A DNA stretch of 39,509 nt from assembly GCA_937924855.1 (NCBI GenBank), contig CALEYQ010000079.1, positions 1 through 39,509 of the forward strand, given 5' to 3'. The DNA is from an uncultured Bacteroidota bacterium. GTDB taxonomy: Bacteria > Bacteroidota > Bacteroidia > JADZBD01. The notes under the pieces were generated by a model. That model did not search any database, was not told the DNA's origin, and worked only from the letters and a program-made list of their open reading frames with translations. A program made the position numbers and the translations under genes. This document shows, piece by piece, positions 8,672 through 17,913 of this stretch. Every line of letters starts with the position of its first letter. Positions within the stretch are counted from its first letter, which is position 1.

Positions 8672-8702
8672 CAAACCTAATGATTTTTTAAAAAAAGGCA
8701 AT
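8672..8702 (-). promoter_or_regulatory. Promoter of the substrate-binding lipoprotein gene
   Basis: On the minus strand, ATTG (8702-8699) is separated by 19 nt from TAGGTTTG (8679-8672). This fits the Bacteroidota TTTG-N19-TAnnTTTG consensus except for one base of the -33 box. The ATG of the gene is 28 nt downstream. Confidence 0.7.
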
Positions 8703-8752
8703 ATAAAAAGGGGCTAATATTTTGAATTACAAGCCTGAAATACAAGTCATTA

Positions 8753-9514
8753 TTATTTAAGCTCAAGCAAAACGGGGCAATGGTCTGAATGCTGGGCCTC
8801 GGGAAGTATGGCTGCCCGGGAAAGCCGGGAACCCAGATTTTCCGTAATTATCTGATAATCAATCCTCCAGCCTAAATTCCGCTTACGGGCACCTGCCCGG
8901 AAACTCCACCAGGTATAATTATGGGGATCGGGATTGAATTGCCGGAAGGAATCGATATACCCTTTTGACAACAGTTTTTCCATCCAGGCCCGTTCTTCGG
9001 GTAGAAAACCAGAGCTGTTGGCATTGGCAACGGGGTTATGAATATCAATGGGCTTGTGGCATATGTTGAAATCGCCGCAAAGAACCAGTTGTTTTCTTTT
9101 TTTCTTCAACTTTTCAAAATAAATGAGCATATCGTCGAGAAACCGGTATTTGAACTGCTGTCGCTCATCGCCGGTGGTTCCTGAGGGAAAATAGATGCTG
9201 AGAACCGAAACATCACCGAAATCGGCACGAATTACCCGGCCTTCAAAGTCATAATCCTTTATTCCGCAACCCATTTCCACATGATCGGGGGCAATCCGTG
9301 AAAAAATTCCCACGCCGCTGTAGCCCTTTTTTTGTGCGGGGAAAAGATGCACATCATAGCCCAGATTCCGGAAGGGTGTGTGATCAAAATCGCCTTCCTG
9401 TGCCTTGAGTTCCTGTACGCAAAACACATCGGGAGAGGCAGCCCTGAGCCAGTCGGGTAAGCCTTTATTTACGGAAGAGCGTATCCCGTTCAGATTGTAG
9501 GAAATTATTCTCAT
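8753..9514 (-). CDS. xth: Exodeoxyribonuclease III / AP endonuclease
   Basis: A 253-residue enzyme of the ExoIII/APE1 family, acting in base excision repair by cutting DNA 5' to abasic sites and trimming 3' ends. Catalytic and metal residues are in place: N7 in YNLNG, E35 in VQELK, D148 and N150 in CGDFNIC, and D244-H245 in HSDHCPV. The start at 9514 gives the canonical N-terminus MRIISYNLNG. An upstream in-frame start at 9592 would add 26 residues unlike the family and overlap the divergent gene at 9569. No defects are seen. It is alone on this strand here, 109 nt downstream of the lipoprotein gene start. Confidence 0.95.
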   Translation of the reverse strand: MRIISYNLNGIRSSVNKGLPDWLRAASPDVFCVQELKAQEGDFDHTPFRNLGYDVHLFPAQKKGYSGVGIFSRIAPDHVEMGCGIKDYDFEGRVIRADFGDVSVLSIYFPSGTTGDERQQFKYRFLDDMLIYFEKLKKKRKQLVLCGDFNICHKPIDIHNPVANANSSGFLPEERAWMEKLLSKGYIDSFRQFNPDPHNYTWWSFRAGARKRNLGWRIDYQIITENLGSRLSRAAILPEAQHSDHCPVLLELK

Positions 9515-9568
9515 TTTACAGAACAAATATCTCGCATTTTCGTTTTCTTTATTCGCCCAATTTACTAA

Positions 9569-12500
9569 ATGAAACGAATGCCTTTCCGGCAAAACCCGAT
9601 TTTTCCGCTCCCCTGCCGGTGGGCTGCCTTATTGTTGGTTTTTATACTGGCCCAGGCCGGTTCAGTTTCAGGACAAAATTTCGGTTCCTACCGTTCCAAA
9701 AAAATAATTTTCGCTGCTGATACCCTGATGCCCGATTCACTGACGCTGATCCCGGGCAGCGTACGACTTTTTTTTTGGGTTTGAAATGCCTGCGACACCC
9801 TTGCTTTCCGGACATCAGAGAATGGAAAATTCATTGTACTTGATCGTGGCCATCCCGACTATTCAAAAATTAAATCCGACACCCTTGTGCTCAGTTACCG
9901 GGTTTTCCCTCTCGACTTTTCCAGGGAGTGGAAAAAAAAAGACCGTGGGAAATCCGGGGTGGATAATAAGATTATAAGCAATCCCTTTACCTATGTTCCC
10001 GGTAAGGAAAAAATAAACGATCCGTTTAATTTAGGAACCCTGAATAAAGAGGGCAGCATAACACGGGGTTTGAGTTTTGGAAATTCCCAGGATGTGGTGG
10101 TAAACTCTTCGATGAATCTCCAACTCTCGGGAAAAATATCGGAGGAGGTTGACCTTCTTTTATCGGCCACCGATGATAACATTCCTTTTCAGCCCGATGG
10201 CACCACGGCCCAACTTCAGGAATTCGACCGCATTTTCATTCAGCTTTCCGATAAAAACAACAAGCTCATTGCCGGCGATTTCGATTTGCGAAGGCCGGAT
10301 TCCTATTTCATGAATTTTTCCAAAAAAGGACAGGGACTTTACTACCATCGCAGCGATTCGCTGTCAAACCCGAAAAGCTTTAACAAAGCTGCCGCATCCA
10401 TGGCCGTAAGCCGGGGAAAATGGTCGCGCAATGTGTTCATGGGGGTAGAAGGCAACCAGGGGCCCTATCGCTTAACCGGAGCCGAAAACGAGTTGTTCAT
10501 CATTATCATTTCGGGCTCGGAGCAGATTTACATTGACGGGGAGTTGTTAAAGCGCGGATTGGAAAATGATTATTTCATCGATTACAACAGCGGAGAACTT
10601 TTCTTTACTCCGAATCGACAGATTACCAAAGACAAAAGAATTGTGGCGGAGTTTCAATACAGCGATAAGCTGTATGCCCGTTCGATGGTATTCCTCAGCG
10701 ATGAATGGAAAAGCAAAAATGCAAAAGCCTACATTCACTATTTCAGTGAGCAGGACAGCAAAAACAAACCCCTTCAGCAGGATCTGAACAATGCCCAAAA
10801 ACAATTGCTTGCCTCGGTGGGAGATAGTCTTCACCTGGCTTTTGTGCCTTCGGCCGATTCAACCGAATTCAACAACGCGGTGGTTTTGTATCAGAAGAAG
10901 GATACTTTGGTGGGAACCGTTTTATACCCCGGTATTTTTGTTTACAGCACCGCCCCGGAGCTGGCTCATTTCAGGGTTAATTTCACTTTTGTAGGTGCCG
11001 GAAAAGGAAATTACATTCCCGTTAACACCCCGGCCAACGGGCGTGTTTACCGATGGGTTGCCCCGGATCCCATTACGGGTGCATTAAATGGCACATACGA
11101 ACCCAAGGTGTTTTTGATTTCGCCCAAGAAACGCCAGCTGGTTTCGGCCGGTGGATCCTATGAGTGGCAAAACGGAGCTCAATTGAAAACAGAGGTTTCC
11201 TACTCGGAGTTCGACATCAACACCTTTTCAGATTTCGACAAAAAGAACGATGCCGGATACGCCGGAAAGGCGGAAGGAGAGTTACCGGTAGTTTCCTTTT
11301 ATTCGGGCGATACTTTGTCCGGGAAGAAAAAAAACACCCTGGTTCTTACCGGAGGCTACGAATATGTGTCCGAAAATTTCAGTCCCATTGAGCGTTTCCG
11401 GAGTGTGGAATTCGATCGCGACTGGAACCGCAATTTGCGTCCCCCGGGCGGGAAACAGGAAATATTTTCGGGAGGGGCCTCAATTAAACAAAAAAACAGA
11501 ACCCCTGCCTTGTACCGATACTCGCGTTTTGGCGAAGGCAGTGATTTTCTGGGAAATATGCATGAAACACGGTTAAACCTTGGCAACCGGAAATTCTCCT
11601 TAAACGGAAGAGGGAGTTATCTGGATGGGAAAACCACCGGAAAGAAATTTGAATTTCTCAGGGGAGAGGGAAAGGGGCAGGTCTTTCTGGGAAAAGCAAC
11701 TCTTGGATTGTACGGATTGTATGAACACAATTTGATTCACCTTACGGGTTTCGACAGTTTATCGCCGGCCGGATTTGATTTTAATGAGTGGGAGGTTTCG
11801 GTTGGAACCCGGGAAACGGCCAAAAACTTTTTCCGTGCGGCCTACAAGCAGCGGCTCGACAAGAAACCCTTCGGAAATGAACTGAGGGGTATTTCCTACG
11901 CCGATCATTACAGTCTGCAATACGCATTGCGTGAAAACAAAACCCACCAGGTAAATATCACAGGCACCTACCGTAACCTGAAAATTCTGAATCCCGGATT
12001 AACGGGATTAAAGCCCGAAGAAACAATTCTGGGCCGGATAGAATATGGGATTCGAACCCGAAACGGAGCTGTGTCGGCCGCAACCTTTTACGAGGTTGGA
12101 TCAGGGCTGGAACAGCGAAAAGAATTTTCATTTATTGAAGTCCCCGCGGGACAGGGTCTGTACATGTGGATTGACTACAACAATAATAACATCAAGGAGC
12201 TGAACGAATTTGAGATTTCGCCCTTTCCCGATCAGGCCCGTTATATACGGGTATTTTTGCCTACCAACGACTATATCAGGAGTAATACCAACCAGTTTTC
12301 GCAAACCGTATTTCTGGGGGCACCCCGAACCTGGGCAAGGGAAAAAGGAATAAAAAAACTGGCCAGTTATTTTTCAAACCAGGCAAATTTTCGCACCGAC
12401 CGGAAAAACATTGCGAGCGATCTGGCCACCGCATATAATCCTTTCCTGCAGGATGCCGGTGATCAGAATTTACAAAGCATGGGCACGCAGTTCCGAAACA

Positions 12501-13129
12501 CTTTTTGGATTAACAAAGCCTCTCCGGATTGGAGTGCCGACTATACCTTTTCCGATCAGCGGAATAAAATTTTACTGGCCAACGGTTTCGACACCCGGTT
12601 GAATCAGGCCCATGAGGTAAATCTGCGCTGGAATATTACCCGTGCCTGGGCCGTACAAAGCAGCGGAAAACTGGGAGAAAAAAGTTACGCCTCTCAGTTT
12701 TTCCCCATAAAAAATTTCAGGTATAGTATTGAGGAAGTATATCCAAAATTAATTTACCAGAAAGGCGTTGATTTGCGCATTGCCTGGGGAGCCCGATTAA
12801 CCCGGAAAGAAAATGCAGAGGAGTTTGGGGGGCAGAAAGCCGAAATAAAAGATTTCAATTTGGAATTGCGGTATAACACTCCGGTTCAGGGAACCATTTC
12901 CCTTAAGGGCAGCTTTTTGCAAATTGCTTATAATGAAGAACAGGGCAATCCTGCCGTTACCTTTGAATTACTCGAAGGATTTGTTGCGGGAAACAATATA
13001 ACCTGGGGTTTGCTGTTGCAACGAACACTTGCCAACAATTTACAACTGAACCTTTCCTACGATGGGCGTAAGCCCGGTAATCTTAACATTGTACATATAG
13101 GAAGCGCCACCCTTAGGGCATTTTTTTAG
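9569..13129 (+). CDS. Large outer-membrane/surface protein, interrupted by one in-frame TGA
   Basis: Reading through one stop gives about 1185 residues: a signal peptide (about 1-35, ending SVSGQ), then a long beta-rich region with many aromatic-glycine segments, and a final strand-like end (IGSATLRAFF) ending in Phe, as in outer-membrane barrels. Two conserved-looking blocks are MNLQLSGKISEEVDLLL with DNIPFQPDGTTAQ, and GAENELFIIIISGSEQIY with DYNSGELFFTPNRQI, which I associate with a family of very large uncharacterised Bacteroidota proteins. The frame is broken by TGA at 9782-9784 (codon 72), just after a run of nine T. The next 34 codons (from NACDTLAF) and the rest remain in the same frame and look normal. 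An internal GTG at 9887 could restart translation but would lack a signal peptide. Function is unknown. Confidence 0.75.
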
Positions 13130-14223
13130 GCCATGCTAAACTCGGGTTTTTTGCCGAGCGCTTTTAGCAGGCGGATGTGGGAACCAACGGCCGACAAAAA
13201 GGTTTTGTTTTCAAGATAGGGAATTCCGAATTCTTCCGCCGTTTGTTTAACAATAGGAGCAATGGCCGGATAATGCACATGGCAAATATTGGGAAAGAGG
13301 TGATGTTCGACCTGAAAATTCAAGCCCCCCACATACCAGGAAATGATTTTGCTGTTGCGGGAAAAGTTCACGGTGGTATTCATCTGGTGAATGGCCCAGC
13401 TGTTTTCAATATTACCGTGTTCGTCGGGCCGGGGATGGGTTGTGTGTTCAACGGTATGAGCCAGCTGAAACACAACCGAAAGAATGAGGCCGGCAAAGAA
13501 ATGCATAATCACAAAGCCGAGGATCCAGGAACCTGCGGGCATTCCCAAGAGCCATATAGGGGCCACAAGGAAAATGAACACATAAGCAATCTTGGAAATG
13601 AGAAGTTTAACAAACTGTTGTCTGTTTTTCTTTTTGCCTGCCCGGTTCACACCTTGTTTAATATAGGCACGGAACTGGTCAAAATCTTTATAGAAAGTCC
13701 AGTTGAGGGTTAGAATTCCGTACAGAAAGAAAGCATAAATAAACTGAAAACGGTGAAACCATTTTACTTCCGTATGGGGAGAAAACCGGAGAATAACTTT
13801 GTCTTCAATATCGTGATCGAGTTCAATAACGTTGGTATAAGTATGGTGCATCATGTTATGCTGGAGTTTCCAGTTAAACACAGAAGCTCCGAGGAGGTTA
13901 AGGGTATGGCCCAGCCAGAAGTTAGCTTTGCCGCTTTTGGAGTAGGAGCCGTGATTGGCATCATGCATTACGCCCATACCAATGCCTGCAATGGCAAATC
14001 CCATAAGCAGCCACAAGGCAAAAAACAGCCAGGTGGGCATGGGGATAAAAAGAAGGGCAATAAATGGGAGAATGTAAGCACTTAAAAGGATAACGGTTTT
14101 GGCCACCATTCCTTTGTTGTAATACTTTGAGATCTGGTTGGTTTTGAAATACTGATCAACCCTGCTTCTTAGGGTAGCAAAGAAGACATTTTTTTCTTTG
14201 TCTGAAAATCTGATTTCTTGCAC
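13126..14223 (-). CDS. Membrane fatty-acid desaturase (acyl-lipid/acyl-CoA front-end type)
   Basis: A 365-residue di-iron membrane desaturase. The three histidine boxes are present: HDANH (H87-H91), HNMMHH (H122-H127) and QVEHH (about residue 307). The Gln in the third box is typical of front-end (delta-5/6-like) and linoleoyl-CoA desaturases. There is no N-terminal cytochrome b5 domain, so electrons must come from a separate ferredoxin or cytochrome. Several hydrophobic segments (about 40-83 and 210-250) form the membrane core. The start is GTG at 14223. It lies 47 nt downstream of rpoD on the same strand, and its end overlaps the convergent gene at 13129 by 4 nt. It probably adjusts membrane fluidity, which fits its position downstream of a cold-shock gene. 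Confidence 0.93.
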   Translation of the reverse strand: MQEIRFSDKEKNVFFATLRSRVDQYFKTNQISKYYNKGMVAKTVILLSAYILPFIALLFIPMPTWLFFALWLLMGFAIAGIGMGVMHDANHGSYSKSGKANFWLGHTLNLLGASVFNWKLQHNMMHHTYTNVIELDHDIEDKVILRFSPHTEVKWFHRFQFIYAFFLYGILTLNWTFYKDFDQFRAYIKQGVNRAGKKKNRQQFVKLLISKIAYVFIFLVAPIWLLGMPAGSWILGFVIMHFFAGLILSVVFQLAHTVEHTTHPRPDEHGNIENSWAIHQMNTTVNFSRNSKIISWYVGGLNFQVEHHLFPNICHVHYPAIAPIVKQTAEEFGIPYLENKTFLSAVGSHIRLLKALGKKPEFSMA

Positions 14224-14270
14224 GGTTTTTTAAAATAAGGTTCATTTTACATTCCGGTTTCCCGGGTTAT

Positions 14271-15131
14271 TCATAAAAATGCCATTAGTTTTTTTCCCTG
14301 AGAGCCGACCCGCATTTTACGGATGGCTTTTTCCTTAATCTGACGTACCCTTTCACGGGTAAGGTCGTATTTTTCACCGATCTCCTCCATCGATTTAGTT
14401 CCAAAGCCTGCGATCCCAAAAAAATGGGATACCACGTTTCTCTCTCTTTCGGTCAACATTTTCATGGCATCTTTTAATTCAATCTGTAACGATTCAGCCA
14501 TCAGAAAGTCATCGGGCCTGAAGTCGTCCGGATTAAATAAAGCGTCTAAGATAGTTAAATCTTCCTGACCCGGGAGGGGTGAATCGGTAGAAACCTGCCA
14601 ACCCGAAGACAGCAGGGTAACATTAATTTCTTCTTCTTTAATTTCCGTATGGCTGGCTATTTCAGAATTGGTGGGCATTCGCTCCAGTTGTTGTTCCAAA
14701 AATCCCTGAGCCTTACGGATTTTATTGAGGGTTCCGATTTTATTTTGGGGCAGTCGCACCACCCTGGCCTGATCGGAAATGGCCTGCATTATAGACTGTC
14801 TGATCCACCAAACCGAATAGGAAATAAACTTAAATCCGCGGGTTTCATCGAAGCGCGCGGCGGCCTTAATCAGGCCTACATTTCCTTCGTTAATAAGATC
14901 AGGTAAACTTATACCATAATTCTGGTATTGTTTGGCTACCGATACCACAAACCGGAGGTTTGCCGACACCAGTTTTTTCAGGGCAGCCTGGTCCCCTTCC
15001 CTGATTTTACCTGCCAGGGCAGTTTCTTCTTCCACGGTCACCAGAGGCAGTTTAGAAATCTCAAACAGGTACTTGTCCAGCGACGGAGTGTCGCGGTTAG
15101 TAACTGACTTATTGATTATCAACTGCCTCAT
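14271..15131 (-). CDS. rpoD: Primary RNA polymerase sigma factor (Bacteroidota type)
   Basis: A 286-residue sigma-70 factor of the short form used as the housekeeping sigma in Bacteroidota, recognising TTTG/TAnnTTTG promoters instead of the E. coli boxes. Region 1.2 (LDKYLFEISKLPLVT), region 2 (ANLRFVVSVAKQYQ, LPDLINEGNVGLI, FKFISYSVWWIRQSI), region 3 (VRLPQNKIG) and region 4.2 (LTRERVRQIKEKAIRKMR) are all intact. The large region 1.1 and non-conserved region of proteobacterial RpoD are absent, as expected. It is 14 nt downstream of the cold-shock gene on the same strand, so the long-leader promoter at 15676-15706 probably also feeds it. Confidence 0.96.
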   Translation of the reverse strand: MRQLIINKSVTNRDTPSLDKYLFEISKLPLVTVEEETALAGKIREGDQAALKKLVSANLRFVVSVAKQYQNYGISLPDLINEGNVGLIKAAARFDETRGFKFISYSVWWIRQSIMQAISDQARVVRLPQNKIGTLNKIRKAQGFLEQQLERMPTNSEIASHTEIKEEEINVTLLSSGWQVSTDSPLPGQEDLTILDALFNPDDFRPDDFLMAESLQIELKDAMKMLTERERNVVSHFFGIAGFGTKSMEEIGEKYDLTRERVRQIKEKAIRKMRVGSQGKKLMAFL

Positions 15132-15145
15132 GGTAACCTTAGGAA

Positions 15146-15340
15146 TTAATTATTGGCCAGGGTAACGTTTACGGCGTTAAGGCCTTTTTTACCTCTTTCA
15201 ACATCGTAGTTTACTTCGTCGTTTTCACGGATTTCTGTCCGTAATCCTGAAGCGTGTACGAATATTTCTTCGCCATCTTCCGCTTTAATAAATCCAAATC
15301 CTTTTGACTCATTAAAAAATTTAACTGTTCCTTTTTTCAT
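15146..15340 (-). CDS. Cold-shock protein (CspA family)
   Basis: A 64-residue single-stranded RNA/DNA-binding protein with the cold-shock domain. RNP1 is seen as KGFGFI and RNP2 as IFVHAS. Such proteins melt RNA structure at low temperature. The ATG at 15340 gives the canonical start MKKGTVKFFN. The frame is open upstream for another 87 codons to a TTG at 15601, but that sequence is unlike any cold-shock protein and falls in the leader. The gene is preceded by a long leader with a hairpin and followed after 14 nt by rpoD. Confidence 0.95.
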   Translation of the reverse strand: MKKGTVKFFNESKGFGFIKAEDGEEIFVHASGLRTEIRENDEVNYDVERGKKGLNAVNVTLANN

Positions 15341-15670
15341 TGTTTTTTGTTTTGTTTGTTTTTGTTTTTGATTTGTGTTTGTCGCTGACAAACGGTTTTT
15401 ATTGATTTGACTGATAAAACGAAGGGGTTGAGCCAGGGCATTGGCAATAACTTGCCAGATGGATTTTCCAAGCGCAACAGTTTTTCCCGGGGCCATCAGT
15501 GGGGGCCCGGTTGAAACTAATTCTTTGGGTGACATTTGTGATATAATTGAATTAATAATGGGGCGTGGCCAATTGAGTGTGGCAACACCGGTATTCCCCA
15601 AAAATTGTAAAGCTTAAATGAATTCTTGCCGTTTTATGGCATTCAGATTGAGATACAATCCTCAAAAGGA
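15341..15670 (-). promoter_or_regulatory. Long 5' leader of the cold-shock gene
   Basis: If transcription starts about 5 nt after the -7 box at 15676, the mRNA has about 330 nt before the cold-shock ATG. No gene is supported in this stretch. A perfect stem GTTTGTC/GACAAAC with a 3-nt loop lies at 15377-15393, followed by an A/C-rich unstructured segment directly before the ATG (15341-15376). Long structured leaders are typical of cold-inducible csp mRNAs. The 15707-15835 segment further upstream holds nothing recognisable. Confidence 0.55.
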
Positions 15671-15675
15671 TAGAA

Positions 15676-15706
15676 CAAAGGTAGGAATATTATTCGATAC
15701 GGCAAA
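15676..15706 (-). promoter_or_regulatory. Consensus Bacteroidota promoter for cold-shock/rpoD unit
   Basis: On the minus strand TTTG (15706-15703), then exactly 19 nt, then TACCTTTG (15683-15676). This is a full match to TTTG-N19-TAnnTTTG and is the best promoter in the window. Confidence 0.8.
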
Positions 15707-15835
15707 CCAACATTCATTATTTATCTTTTTGGCGAAATGGGGATTAATGGCACTGTTTTGAAAAAATTCCATAAGTGGCGGGTATTTATTCAGCACTGAT
15801 TATTGTTGCTTTTCATTCTCTGACTGAATGAGGCC

Positions 15836-16276
15836 TTAGTTCTTAATTCTGCAGGCACATTCATGATGTTCTTCCAGATAATCCATTGATATTTTGCAGA
15901 TTTTTTCGAGGGTGGGAAGGTGAATATCAGCGAGTTTTTTAACATAAATACAGGCTTTGCTCATTTTAAACTTCCCGAGATCTTTCAATAATTTTTCACT
16001 TCCTTTTACCGGAGAATACACATACAATGAAAACGCTGCTTTCCGGGGAGAAAAACCCAGCATGGGGGCATCGCCTTCGTGCCCGCTGGCATATTTATAG
16101 TGGTAGGAACCAAATCCGATGATGGAAGGTCCCCACATTTTAGCCTTAAACCCGGAAACTTTTTCCAGGAATTTAATCAGTTCCAGACTTTCCTTTCGTT
16201 TTTGTTCATTATCGACAAAGGTTTTAAGGAACTCCTTAACGCTGGCTTTGGTTTCTTTGGTTTTGTTTTCAGGCAT
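15836..16276 (-). CDS. DUF1801-domain protein
   Basis: A 146-residue protein of the DUF1801 (YdhG-like) family. The recognisable core is GPSIIGFGSYHYKYASGHEG, then LGFSPRKAAFSLYVY, and IYVKKLADIHLPTLEKI. The family fold is related to small iron-metabolism proteins such as frataxin-like domains, but the molecular function is not established. There is no signal peptide, so it should be cytoplasmic. It stands alone, divergent from the beta-barrel gene at 16440, with a TAGGTTCA sequence (16292-16299, minus) as a possible weak -7 box. Confidence 0.88.
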   Translation of the reverse strand: MPENKTKETKASVKEFLKTFVDNEQKRKESLELIKFLEKVSGFKAKMWGPSIIGFGSYHYKYASGHEGDAPMLGFSPRKAAFSLYVYSPVKGSEKLLKDLGKFKMSKACIYVKKLADIHLPTLEKICKISMDYLEEHHECACRIKN

Positions 16277-16439
16277 AAAGCAGGGATTATTTGAACCTAA
16301 ATTAAATATAATCTCTGATTAAAAAGCCATTTGTTTCGGTGGCGGTTGATGGTTTCGGAACAAAACAATAAATTTACCTGTAGGAAAAACCGTTCCAAAA
16401 AAAGTCCCCGGTCAAATACATTACTCAATCCTGAATACC

Positions 16440-17264
16440 ATGAAAAAATATCTACTGCTTCTCTGCTGGCTTTTCCTTTTGCCAAAAATTAATTTTTGCC
16501 AGAATTTTTTTATCGAGGTGGTGGTTCCTTACCACTTCGGGACAGGAGGATATAATTATTTACAACAAGTAGACAGGGGCGGGGCCATTTACGACTACAA
16601 ATCCTTTAAGTTTAATATGGCCCAGGGACTTGCTCCGGAAATACATGCAGGTTTTATGTTCAAAAAGAACTGGGGCTTTTCTTTGGGTTTGGGATATTTA
16701 TTAGGGAATCAGGTTATGTCCGGCGAATACAAAGACCTGGGTGGATTGAATAAATATGAAACCCGGTTTGTTTCCCGGTCATTTCTTATTAATCCCGCAC
16801 TTGAAATAAAATCTGCAGGACGGGTACGCTTTTCTTTTTCCGGAGGAGTTCAACTGGGCTTAGGAACTTCATTGGAAATGATCAATGTAGGAAGTTACGA
16901 GCCCATTAATGGTCAGGTAAGGACAGCTGAATCAACTTGGGAATATGGAGGGAATATTGCCTTTGGTTTCAAATTCCGCATGGGTTTGGAATATGAAATA
17001 AACAAAAAAATCTCCTTTTCGGGAGGCCTTTCGGGTTTATCCATGCAATGGTACCCTTCGGCAGCCATTTGGAAAAAATACACTATAGATGGGGTAGATC
17101 AGTTGCCCACAATGACAAGAAAAGAGAAGGAAATAAAATACCTGTCATATATGACTTATGAACAGTACGATAACAATAACCCAAACGAGCCAAGGTATCT
17201 TGGGAGAATGGCCTGGCCATTCTCGGGATGGGGTCCCTTTGTGAGTTTGAAATATACCTTGTAA
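16440..17264 (+). CDS. Outer-membrane beta-barrel protein
   Basis: A 274-residue exported protein. Residues 1-20 are a signal peptide (KKYLLLLCWLFLLPKINFCQ). The rest alternates polar and aromatic residues in strand-length segments with frequent glycine (for example NWGFSLGLGYLLGN and RVRFSFSGGVQLGLG) and ends GPFVSLKYTL, typical of 8-stranded OmpA/OmpX-like barrels of Bacteroidota. No enzymatic motif is seen. It is a single gene with no close partner on its strand. Downstream begins the accessory island. Its ligand or role is unknown. Confidence 0.8.
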   Translation: MKKYLLLLCWLFLLPKINFCQNFFIEVVVPYHFGTGGYNYLQQVDRGGAIYDYKSFKFNMAQGLAPEIHAGFMFKKNWGFSLGLGYLLGNQVMSGEYKDLGGLNKYETRFVSRSFLINPALEIKSAGRVRFSFSGGVQLGLGTSLEMINVGSYEPINGQVRTAESTWEYGGNIAFGFKFRMGLEYEINKKISFSGGLSGLSMQWYPSAAIWKKYTIDGVDQLPTMTRKEKEIKYLSYMTYEQYDNNNPNEPRYLGRMAWPFSGWGPFVSLKYTL

Positions 17265-17555
17265 GGCTTGGGAAGAGTATGGTTTTTCCGGTAAAAATCT
17301 GTCAGGATTGGCAGACGTAAGATAATTTCGAAACTCTGAATTAAAAACTTTTGAATCTTATATATTTCAAGCTTTTCAAAATCGAGCAGTGTACTTGGGT
17401 TTAGTGTGAGTGCCCGTGTGAGTGGGAAGAAAAATCAGAGCTCGTTTCTTCGCTCCCGCTGCGCCATCGCCGAAGCTAATGCGAAGGTGATCTCACAATT
17501 ATCCTCATTTCCACTATGAAGTTGTTCGTTTTTTAAAAAGAACGAGAATGCCGTT
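17265..17555. other. Non-coding stretch at the left edge of the island
   Basis: No gene is supported here. It contains the left copy of an imperfect direct repeat (17416-17459) and ends in the terminator hairpin of the four-helix-bundle gene. The remaining sequence is AT-rich and without recognisable features. Confidence 0.6.
17416..17459. repeat. Left imperfect direct repeat flanking the four-helix-bundle gene
   Basis: This 44-nt segment shares the framework GTGTGAG, GAAGAAAAA, CAGAGC and CGCTCCCGC with 17927-17969, in the same order and orientation, with roughly a quarter of positions different. The two copies start 511 nt apart and enclose the gene at 17556-17900. Confidence 0.6.
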
Positions 17556-17557
17556 CT
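17530..17557 (-). terminator. Hairpin at the end of the four-helix-bundle gene
   Basis: On the minus strand AGAACG (17557-17552) pairs with CGTTCT (17544-17539) around a 7-nt loop and is followed by TTTTT and an A-run. The stem overlaps the TAG stop (17556-17558). The T tract is short, so strength is uncertain. Confidence 0.5.
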
Positions 17558-17900
17558 ACTGCAAATTCTTAATCATTGCGTAGAGCATTTTGGATAGCTC
17601 ATCCGCCTTCTTAATTAGTTCCTCGAATTCATTTTTCGTAATCAACCCTTCGTCACAGAGCATATCCAATGCGGCAACACATTCAAAAACCGAGGCTCTG
17701 GCAGTTGTAAAATAGTTCCTTCTATCGGCCTTTGAAAATTTTCCTGAACCTTCAGCAATATTGAGTGGTAAACTAAAAGATGCACGTCCTAACTGGTCTT
17801 TAACGTAGGAATCAAACTTTTTCTCAAGAATCAGTTTTTTACACTTGCGATGAAACAATTTGGCTTTTTTATAAACTTCAAGATTTTGGAAATCAAACAT
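17556..17900 (-). CDS. Four-helix-bundle protein (23S rRNA intervening-sequence type)
   Basis: A 114-residue protein of the family first seen in intervening sequences of bacterial 23S rRNA genes. Signatures are FDFQNLEVYKKAKLFHRKC at the start, then LGRASFSLPLNIAEGSGK, the RRNYFTTARASVFECVAAL segment and a C-terminal helix. Members form a pentameric four-helix bundle. They occur as scattered accessory genes, and one relative (Avd) assists diversity-generating retroelements, but there is no reverse transcriptase here. The molecular role is unknown. The start at 17900 fits the family; a longer frame to 18038 only reads into the tRNA-derived sequence. The gene is flanked by imperfect direct repeats and preceded by a strong compound hairpin. 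Confidence 0.88.
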   Translation of the reverse strand: MFDFQNLEVYKKAKLFHRKCKKLILEKKFDSYVKDQLGRASFSLPLNIAEGSGKFSKADRRNYFTTARASVFECVAALDMLCDEGLITKNEFEELIKKADELSKMLYAMIKNLQ

Positions 17901-17913
17901 GATTAAGGTTTTT

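Noticed and set aside
9515..9592. Exonuclease III start at 9592
   Set aside because: The extra 26 residues are not part of the family, and the canonical MRIISYNLNG start is at 9514.
305..9784. Alternative genetic code with reassigned stop codons
   Set aside because: Different stops are involved (TAA and TGA), all other genes end properly at TAA, TAG or TGA, and only isolated single stops occur inside genes.
15341..15601. An 87-codon in-frame extension of the cold-shock gene to a TTG start
   Set aside because: The sequence is unlike any cold-shock protein, the canonical start MKKGTVKFF is internal, and the region is better explained as the long leader downstream of a consensus promoter.
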